DNA of 64,000 nucleotides, taken from NCBI GenBank assembly GCA_001544655.2, contig FCOD02000025.1, positions 24,684 through 88,683 of the forward strand. The letters run 5' to 3'. A model generated the notes under the pieces. It made no database searches. It was not told where the DNA came from and worked only from the letters and a program-made list of their open reading frames with translations. Shown in pieces: positions 58,597 through 64,000 of this stretch. The position numbers and the translations under genes were made by a program. This stretch comes from Caballeronia turbans (lineage in GTDB: Bacteria > Pseudomonadota > Gammaproteobacteria > Burkholderiales > Burkholderiaceae). How positions within the stretch are numbered: the stretch's first letter is position 1; each line of letters opens with the position of its first letter.

Positions 58597-59493
58597 ATGG
58601 ACGACGGCTCGAACGACGCCCGGATGATTCCGCCCGCCGATGATCGTCCCGACGACGATTTCGACGCGGACGAGCGCCCGGCCACGCGCGCCGTGCCGAA
58701 GCGCAAGCGGGCGTCGCCGTCATCGTCGTCGTCCGTTACCGGAAGCGGCGAGAAGCGGCCACGCGCCGCGCCGCGCTCCGACTTTCGTATCGCCGAGCAG
58801 CCGGGCTTCGTGCTGCACAGTTATCCGTATCGCGAGACGAGCCTCATCATCGACGTGTTTTCGCGCGATTTCGGCCGTGTCGCGCTCGTCGCGAAGGGCG
58901 CGAAGCGTCCCCATTCCGCGTTGCGCGGCGTGCTGCAGACGTTTCAGCCGTTGGGCCTGTCGTGGTCCGGCAAGGGCGAAGTCCGCACGCTGACGACCGC
59001 CGAATGGGTGGGCGGCATGCTGCCACTGACCGGCGACGCGCTGCTCTGCGGCTTCTACGTGAACGAACTGCTCGTCAAGTTCTGCGCGCGCGAAGACGCG
59101 CATCCGGCGCTCTTCAACCACTACGTGCTGACGCTCTCGCGCCTCGCTCACGACGAGCCCGCCGTGCAGGTGTTGCGCTCGTTCGAGCGCGTGCTGCTGC
59201 GCGAAACCGGCTACGCGATGAATCTCACGCGCACCGTCACGCGCCAGCCGGTCGAGGCTGAAGGCCGCTACGTCTTCGATCCCGACCGCGGCGTGCGCGA
59301 AGCGTCGGACGACCTTCCCGCGCCCTGGCCGGTGATCTCGGGACAGACGCTCATCGACATGGAGCGCGACGATTACACCAGCCCGCAGACGGCCGCGCAG
59401 AGCAAAACGCTGATGCGCTTCCTGCTGAACCACTACCTGGGCGGCGCGCCGCTCGCCACCCGTCAGATATTGATCGACCTGCAAAAACTATGA
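58597..59493 (+). CDS. recO: DNA repair protein RecO
   Basis: 298 residues. A disordered acidic/basic N-terminal extension of about 60 residues precedes the OB-fold ([35 protein letters not shown]) and the helical C-terminal domain ([26 protein letters not shown]). Mediates RecA loading with RecR. Starts 3 bp after era and overlaps pdxJ by 4 bp. Confidence 0.95.
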   Translation: MDDGSNDARMIPPADDRPDDDFDADERPATRAVPKRKRASPSSSSSVTGSGEKRPRAAPRSDFRIAEQPGFVLHSYPYRETSLIIDVFSRDFGRVALVAKGAKRPHSALRGVLQTFQPLGLSWSGKGEVRTLTTAEWVGGMLPLTGDALLCGFYVNELLVKFCAREDAHPALFNHYVLTLSRLAHDEPAVQVLRSFERVLLRETGYAMNLTRTVTRQPVEAEGRYVFDPDRGVREASDDLPAPWPVISGQTLIDMERDDYTSPQTAAQSKTLMRFLLNHYLGGAPLATRQILIDLQKL

Positions 59494-60263
59494 GCTTCTT
59501 TCTCTCATCGCCGGCGAGCGTGATCGATCTGGGCGTGAACATCGATCACGTCGCCACGTTGCGCAATGCGCGCGGCACGTCGTATCCCGATCCCATCCGC
59601 GCGGCGCTCGCCGCCGAAGAAGCGGGCGCGGACGCCATCACGCTGCACTTGCGCGAGGACCGTCGCCATATCGTCGATGCCGACGTGCGCACGCTGCGCC
59701 CGCTTTTGAAAACACGCATGAATCTCGAGTGCGCGGTGACGCGCGAGATGCTCGACATCGCGTGCGAGATCAAGCCGCACGATGTCTGCCTCGTGCCGGA
59801 AAAGCGCCAGGAAGTGACGACCGAAGGCGGCCTCGATGTCGCGGGCCGGTTCGAAGAAGTGAAGGCCGCGTGCAGGCAGCTCGCCGATGCGGGCGCGCGC
59901 GTATCGCTTTTCATCGATCCGGACGAGACGCAGATTCGCGCGGCACAGGAAGCGGGCGCGCCCGTGATCGAGTTGCACACGGGCCGTTACGCCGAGGCGC
60001 ACGACGAAGCCGAACAGCAGCGCGAGTTCGAACGCGTCGCGTCGAGCGTCGATTTCGGCAACTCGCTCGGGCTCAAGGTGAACGCGGGCCACGGACTGCA
60101 CTACACGAATGTCCAGGCGATCGCCGCGCTGCCGGGCATCGTCGAGTTGAATATCGGGCACGCGATCGTCGCGCACTCGATTTTCGCGGGCTGGGAGAAC
60201 GCCGTGCGCGAGATGAAGGCGATCATGGTCGCGTCGCGCCTCGCGTCGATCCACACTCGCTGA
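59490..60263 (+). CDS. pdxJ: pyridoxine 5'-phosphate synthase
   Basis: 257 residues. Condenses 1-deoxyxylulose 5-phosphate with 3-amino-1-hydroxyacetone phosphate in vitamin B6 synthesis. TIM barrel with [50 protein letters not shown] and [11 protein letters not shown] segments. Start overlaps recO (ATGA). Confidence 0.97.
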   Translation: MSFFLSSPASVIDLGVNIDHVATLRNARGTSYPDPIRAALAAEEAGADAITLHLREDRRHIVDADVRTLRPLLKTRMNLECAVTREMLDIACEIKPHDVCLVPEKRQEVTTEGGLDVAGRFEEVKAACRQLADAGARVSLFIDPDETQIRAAQEAGAPVIELHTGRYAEAHDEAEQQREFERVASSVDFGNSLGLKVNAGHGLHYTNVQAIAALPGIVELNIGHAIVAHSIFAGWENAVREMKAIMVASRLASIHTR

Positions 60264-60274
60264 GCGCGCACGTC

Positions 60275-60679
60275 ATGGCCATCTACGGAATCGGCACGGA
60301 CGTCGTGCAGGTGAGCCGCGTCGCGGCGGTGATGAAGCGCACGAAGGGGCGGTTTGCCGAAAAGGTGCTCGGCCCCGACGAGTTGCGCATCTATCACGCG
60401 CGCAACGCGCGCTCGGAAGTGCGCGGGCTCGCGTTTCTCGCGACGCGCTTTTCGGCGAAGGAAGCGTTCTCGAAGGCGATCGGCCTCGGCATGCGCTGGC
60501 CGATGACCTGGCGCGCGCTGCAGACGCTCAACGAGCCGAGCGGCAAGCCGATGATCGCCGCCTCCGGCGAACTGGCCGAGTGGCTCGCGCAACGCGGCAT
60601 CACGGCGAAGATCACGGTCAGCGACGAGCGCGATTACGCGGTGTCGTTCGTCATTGCGGAAGTGCCCGATCAGGTCTGA
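60275..60679 (+). CDS. acpS: holo-ACP synthase
   Basis: 134 residues from [16 protein letters not shown]. Transfers phosphopantetheine from CoA to AcpP. Mg-binding Asp in GIGTD and the [12 protein letters not shown] motif. Functionally tied to acpP further up in the same gene block. Confidence 0.96.
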   Translation: MAIYGIGTDVVQVSRVAAVMKRTKGRFAEKVLGPDELRIYHARNARSEVRGLAFLATRFSAKEAFSKAIGLGMRWPMTWRALQTLNEPSGKPMIAASGELAEWLAQRGITAKITVSDERDYAVSFVIAEVPDQV

Positions 60680-60718
60680 GTTCAATCCAACCAACACACA
60701 ACAATCCAATTGAATCCG

Positions 60719-61747
60719 ATGAAACGCACTCCCGGGCCCGTCATGTTCGACGTCGCCGGCACGACGCTGAACGACGCGGATATCGAGCGCCTCACGCATC
60801 CGATGACGGGCGGCATCATTCTCTTCGCGCGACATTTCGAAAACCGCGCGCAGCTCGTCGCGCTGACGGATGCGATCCGCGCGGTACGCGACGATATCCT
60901 GATCGCTGTCGATCACGAGGGCGGGCGCGTGCAGCGCTTTCGCACGGACGGCTTCACCGCGCTGCCCGCGCCGGGCAAACTCGGCGAGCTTTGGGACCGC
61001 GACGTACTGGCCGCGACGAAAACCGCGACCGCGTTCGGCTACGTGCTCGCGGCGGAGTTGCGCGCGTGCGGCATCGACATGAGCTTTACGCCGGTGCTCG
61101 ATCTGAATTACGGACAGTCCAAAGTCATCGGCGATCGCGCGCTGCATAGCGATCCGCGCGTCGTGACGATGCTCGCGAAGAGCCTGAATCACGGCCTCGC
61201 GCTCGCCGGCATGGCGAATTGCGGCAAGCACTTTCCGGGTCACGGTTTCGCTGAAGCCGATTCGCACGTCGCGCTGCCGTCCGACGATCGCCCGCTCGAA
61301 GAAATCCTCGACACCGACGTGCGCCCGTATGACTGGCTCGGCATGTCGCTGTCATCGGTGATTCCGGCGCACGTCATCTACACGCAGGTCGACGATAAAC
61401 CCGCTGGCTTCTCGCGCATCTGGCTGCAGGACATCCTGCGCGGCAAGCTTGGCTTCACCGGCGCGATCTTCAGCGACGATCTGTCGATGGAAGCCGCCCG
61501 CGCGGGCGGCACGCTCACCGAAGCGGCAACCGCCGCGCTGAGCGCGGGCTGCGACATGGTGCTGATCTGCAATCAGCCGGAGGAGGCGGGCAAGGTGCTG
61601 GAACAGTTGCGCTATACGCCGCCGAAGGCATCCGAACAGCGCCTGAGGCAGATGCGTCCGCGCGGCAAGGCGTTGCGCTGGAGCAAGCTGCAGGCGCAGG
61701 CCGACTATCAGGCAGCGCGCTCGCTCGTCAAAGAGACGCTCGGCTAA
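60719..61747 (+). CDS. nagZ: beta-N-acetylhexosaminidase NagZ
   Basis: 342 residues. Cytoplasmic glycoside hydrolase family 3 enzyme that removes GlcNAc from recycled muropeptides. VDHEGGRVQRF with the conserved Asp, NCGKHFPGHG with the flexible catalytic His loop, and SDDLSMEAA with the catalytic Asp. Muropeptide recycling affects AmpC-type beta-lactamase induction. The start TTG/ATG region has no clear ribosome site. Confidence 0.96.
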   Translation: MKRTPGPVMFDVAGTTLNDADIERLTHPMTGGIILFARHFENRAQLVALTDAIRAVRDDILIAVDHEGGRVQRFRTDGFTALPAPGKLGELWDRDVLAATKTATAFGYVLAAELRACGIDMSFTPVLDLNYGQSKVIGDRALHSDPRVVTMLAKSLNHGLALAGMANCGKHFPGHGFAEADSHVALPSDDRPLEEILDTDVRPYDWLGMSLSSVIPAHVIYTQVDDKPAGFSRIWLQDILRGKLGFTGAIFSDDLSMEAARAGGTLTEAATAALSAGCDMVLICNQPEEAGKVLEQLRYTPPKASEQRLRQMRPRGKALRWSKLQAQADYQAARSLVKETLG

Positions 61748-61784
61748 AACTAAAACGCCACGACCTGAATCGTGGCGCTTTGCT
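61748..61784. terminator. bidirectional terminator between nagZ and the response regulator
   Basis: CGCCACGA (61756-61763) pairs with TCGTGGCG (61770-61777). T-rich on both sides: CTTTGCTTCT on the plus strand and TTTTAGTTTTAG on the minus strand. It serves the convergent genes. Confidence 0.8.
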
Positions 61785-61801
61785 TCTGGCGCCGTCGTGA
61801 A

Positions 61802-63196
61802 TCACGACGATTCCAGCTTCATCCGCTGGAGCTTGTTGTAGAGCGTCTTCGGGCTGATGCCGAGCAGCGTCGCCGCGCGATGGCGCGTGCCGCCGACCGC
61901 TTCGAGCGTCGCGCGGATCAGCATGTCCTCGACGTCCGCGAGTGCCGTGCCGACCGTCACCTGCACGCTGCTGCCGTTCAGGCCGCGTCCGCCGAGACCG
62001 CCCGGCTCATCGACGCGCAGCGTTTCGATCGTCTCGCCTGACGCGTGATACGCGCGCCGCACGCGCTCGCGCATTTCGCGCACGTTGCCCGGCCATTCGC
62101 TCGCGATGCACTCTCGAATGAAAGCCGGACTGATCCGCTTCGGCGACCCGCTCGTGATCCCGGCGATGTGGTTCTCGCGGTTCAGTTCATCGACGAGCGT
62201 CTCCGCGATGAGTGCGATGTCGTCGTCGCGATCGCGCAACGGCGGCAGCACGATCGACGACGCCGACAGCCGCTGAAACAGATCCTCGCGCATTGCGCCG
62301 CTCGCGACCGCCTCGCGCATCGGCAAGCGGGAGGCGGCGATCAGCCGGAAGTCCGTCATGATGCGGTTGCTGCCGCCCACGCGCATGAACGTCTGCGAAT
62401 CGAGCGCGCGCAAGAGCGCTTCCTGCTGCGCGGCCGGCAGCGAATCGATCTGATCGAGGAAAAGCGTGCCGCCGCCCGCCTGTTCGAGCAGGCCCGGCTC
62501 GCGGTTCTCCGCGCCGGCGAATGCGTTGCGTTCGTGGCCGAAGAGGACGCTTTCCATCGAACGCTGCGAGCCGTCGCCGTTGCGGCTCGCGGAGCAGTCG
62601 AAGGTGACGAACGGGCCTTTGCGCCGGCGGCTCAATTGATGGATCGTGCGTGCGGCGATCTTCTTGCCGGTGCCCGGCTCGCCGCAGATCAGCACGGCGG
62701 CTTCCGTCGGCGCAGTGTGCTCGATCAGATCGTAGACGTGCTGCATCGCGGCGCTGCGGCCGATCATGTCGCCGAAGTGGCCCAGCTCGCGCAGCGTCGA
62801 GCGCAGCGACTGGACTTCCTCGGTGAGCTCGTACGGCCTCGGAATGCGCGCGAGCAGGCTGCGCAAGCGCGGAATGTTCACCGGTTTGAGCAGGTAGTCC
62901 CAGATGCCGTGCCGCAGGCCTTCGATTGCGCTTTCGACCGTCGCGTTGCCGGTCATCACGATGACGGGCAGTGCGCCATCGGGCGGTTGCGACGGCAAGC
63001 TCGGCAGGAGGTCGAGGCCGGAGCCGTCCGGAAGATTCAGGTCGATCAGCACGACATCCGGGATGAAGCGGGTCAGCGCGGAGCGCGCTTCGGCGAGCGT
63101 CGTGGCGGTATCGACGGAAAAGCCGTCTGCCGTGAGGATCGCGGACAGGCCGGAGAGGCTATTGGGATCGTCTTCGACAATCAGTGCGTGTGGCAT
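61802..63196 (-). CDS. response regulator with degenerate sigma-54 activator domain
   Basis: 464 residues from MPHALIVEDDPNS. An intact receiver (Asp52 phospho-site, Lys104), an AAA+ domain (Walker A CGEPGTGKK at about 171-179), and a Fis-type helix-turn-helix (HRAATLLGISPKTLYNKLQRM). Two features are abnormal: the sigma-54 contact loop GAFTGA is NAFAGA (residues 224-229), and Walker B reads FLDQ (Asp248-Gln249) in place of FLDE. Sensor I also differs. The protein is full length with no frameshift, so it is maintained. It may activate without sigma-54, in the way that TyrR or HupR do. No cognate sensor kinase is adjacent. Confidence 0.9.
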   Translation of the reverse strand: MPHALIVEDDPNSLSGLSAILTADGFSVDTATTLAEARSALTRFIPDVVLIDLNLPDGSGLDLLPSLPSQPPDGALPVIVMTGNATVESAIEGLRHGIWDYLLKPVNIPRLRSLLARIPRPYELTEEVQSLRSTLRELGHFGDMIGRSAAMQHVYDLIEHTAPTEAAVLICGEPGTGKKIAARTIHQLSRRRKGPFVTFDCSASRNGDGSQRSMESVLFGHERNAFAGAENREPGLLEQAGGGTLFLDQIDSLPAAQQEALLRALDSQTFMRVGGSNRIMTDFRLIAASRLPMREAVASGAMREDLFQRLSASSIVLPPLRDRDDDIALIAETLVDELNRENHIAGITSGSPKRISPAFIRECIASEWPGNVREMRERVRRAYHASGETIETLRVDEPGGLGGRGLNGSSVQVTVGTALADVEDMLIRATLEAVGGTRHRAATLLGISPKTLYNKLQRMKLESS

Positions 63197-63353
63197 GGCG
63201 AACCAACGTATCAAAGTGGACTGTAGTGCGCCGTCTCCGCGTAGGATCCGGCGAGTCGTGGGCGGGCAACGGCGCCTCGTTCCGGCGTCTGGCGCGTAGC
63301 CCGCTGCGGTTTTCGTCCTGCGTTACTCGTTCTTCATCTCGTGTGCGAGCGCG

Positions 63354-63704
63354 TCATTGCGACCTGAGATGCAATTCGTTGCTGACGGATTGCACGCCCG
63401 GTACGCCTCGCGTCACGGCGAGCGCTTTCTGAATCTGTACCTCCGAATCCACATACCCCGACAACTGCACGACGCCGCGATACGTCGCGACGCTCATCGG
63501 CAAGACTTTCAGTTCCGGGTCCGCGACGAGCGCGGCTTTCACACGAGCGGCAAGCGCAGCGTCGTCGGTGATGATCTCGCTGGCCCCGTTCGTGTTCGCT
63601 GATGTCGCCGGGCTGGACTTGCAGCCGGCGGTGAAAGCGAACGCGGGCAATGCGAGCGCCGCGACGACCAGAAACCGGCTTCGGATGAAAGGCGTGCTTG
63701 GCAT
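63354..63704 (-). CDS. BON domain lipoprotein
   Basis: 116 residues from MPSTPFIRSRFLVVAALAL. A signal sequence with a lipobox (FTAGCKSSPA, Cys about 27) is followed by one BON domain (DAALAARVKAALVADPELKVLPMSVATYRGVVQLSGYVDSEVQIQKALAVTRGVPGVQSV). BON proteins bind membranes and help outer-membrane integrity under osmotic stress. Reads toward the degenerate response regulator. Confidence 0.9.
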   Translation of the reverse strand: MPSTPFIRSRFLVVAALALPAFAFTAGCKSSPATSANTNGASEIITDDAALAARVKAALVADPELKVLPMSVATYRGVVQLSGYVDSEVQIQKALAVTRGVPGVQSVSNELHLRSQ

Positions 63705-64000
63705 GTCGGTTCTGAAATCTGGATTTGCACGTTCGAGCAGAAATCGTGCCACGCAGTTATTTTTTCCGATGGAAGCGCTTCCCGCAGACCTTTCGCGGAT
63801 GTTTCATTTGATCGCAATCGAGCCTAAACGGGGCGCGACCGGTAAAGTTTGCCTGAATTTGTCAAAAAATTCATGCAAAAGAAAAAGCGCCCGCGATGGG
63901 TAATGCCGTTCAGTTAGCGCTGAACGGCATTTTTGTTTATGGGGTGAGAAGTGGTTGTAAACGGAGCGCCGGGCTGTTAACTTTCCGGTGCGATGCTTGC
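63705..64000. other. right-end intergenic region
   Basis: No supported gene. It contains an orphan plus-strand terminator at 63902-63938. A TTGACA is present on the minus strand near 63860 but without a good -10. Confidence 0.4.
63902..63938 (+). terminator. orphan rho-independent terminator on the plus strand
   Basis: ATGCCGTTCAG (63903-63913) pairs with CTGAACGGCAT (63920-63930), 11 bp, followed by TTTTGTTTAT. No plus-strand gene precedes it; the nearest plus-strand coding sequence ends at 61747. It may end an unannotated small RNA. Confidence 0.7.

Overview
The window is a GC-rich stretch of a Betaproteobacterium chromosome, almost certainly of the Burkholderia/Caballeronia/Paraburkholderia group. 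The gene order yceD-rpmF-plsX-fabH-fabD-fabG-acpP-fabF-ygfX-rpoE-rseA-rseB-mucD-grx-lepA-lepB-rnc-era-recO-pdxJ-acpS-nagZ, the long low-complexity tails on RNase E and RNase III, and strong G/C third-position bias all fit. It is dense core chromosome. No CRISPR array, insertion sequence, prophage or integrated island is visible. The only clearly decayed locus is an LpxO-like hydroxylase remnant.

Layout. 0-8.6 kb: VpsR-type sigma-54 regulator, thyA, an ArsR-type regulator, a tiny lipoprotein, an acyl-CoA thioesterase, fumC and a cardiolipin-synthase-like lipoprotein. 8.6-14.7 kb: MATE efflux pump, S4 RNA-binding protein, two small secreted Ala/Lys-rich proteins, a UvrD/Rep-type helicase and an unknown protein. 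14.8-18.5 kb: azlCD with an AraC regulator, creA, and a 24-residue membrane peptide with its own ribosome site and terminator. 18.5-21.3 kb: a divergent lactate-utilisation locus, with a FadR/LldR-type repressor facing lutABC across a promoter that abuts a perfect operator palindrome. 21.3-22.6 kb: lpxO pseudogene, two identical tRNA-Asn genes and ferredoxin fdxA. 22.9-29.5 kb: pncB, a second LUD-domain protein, a Na+/H+ antiporter-like protein, a 2-hydroxyacid dehydrogenase, rmuC, a GNAT acetyltransferase and a small membrane protein. 29.6-32.7 kb: the molybdenum cofactor cluster moaA-mobA-moeA.

32.9-41.5 kb: rne and rluC diverge from a roughly 0.9 kb gap. rluC is followed by a HAD phosphatase, a Rieske protein and SppA, then convergent maf and an RsmI-like methyltransferase. 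41.5-61.7 kb: a plus-strand run linking ribosomal protein L32, fatty-acid synthesis, the envelope-stress sigma factor with its anti-sigma proteins and protease, LepA, signal peptidase, RNase III, Era, RecO, PdxJ, AcpS and NagZ. 61.8-64 kb: a response regulator with a degenerate sigma-54 activation domain, and a BON-domain lipoprotein.

The most unusual observations are that response regulator (GAFTGA replaced by NAFAGA and Walker B DE replaced by DQ), the lpxO pseudogene, the 24-residue membrane peptide, and several regulatory hairpins (acpP-fabF, the rnc leader, and an orphan terminator at the right end). I did not find a convincing new multi-gene system.
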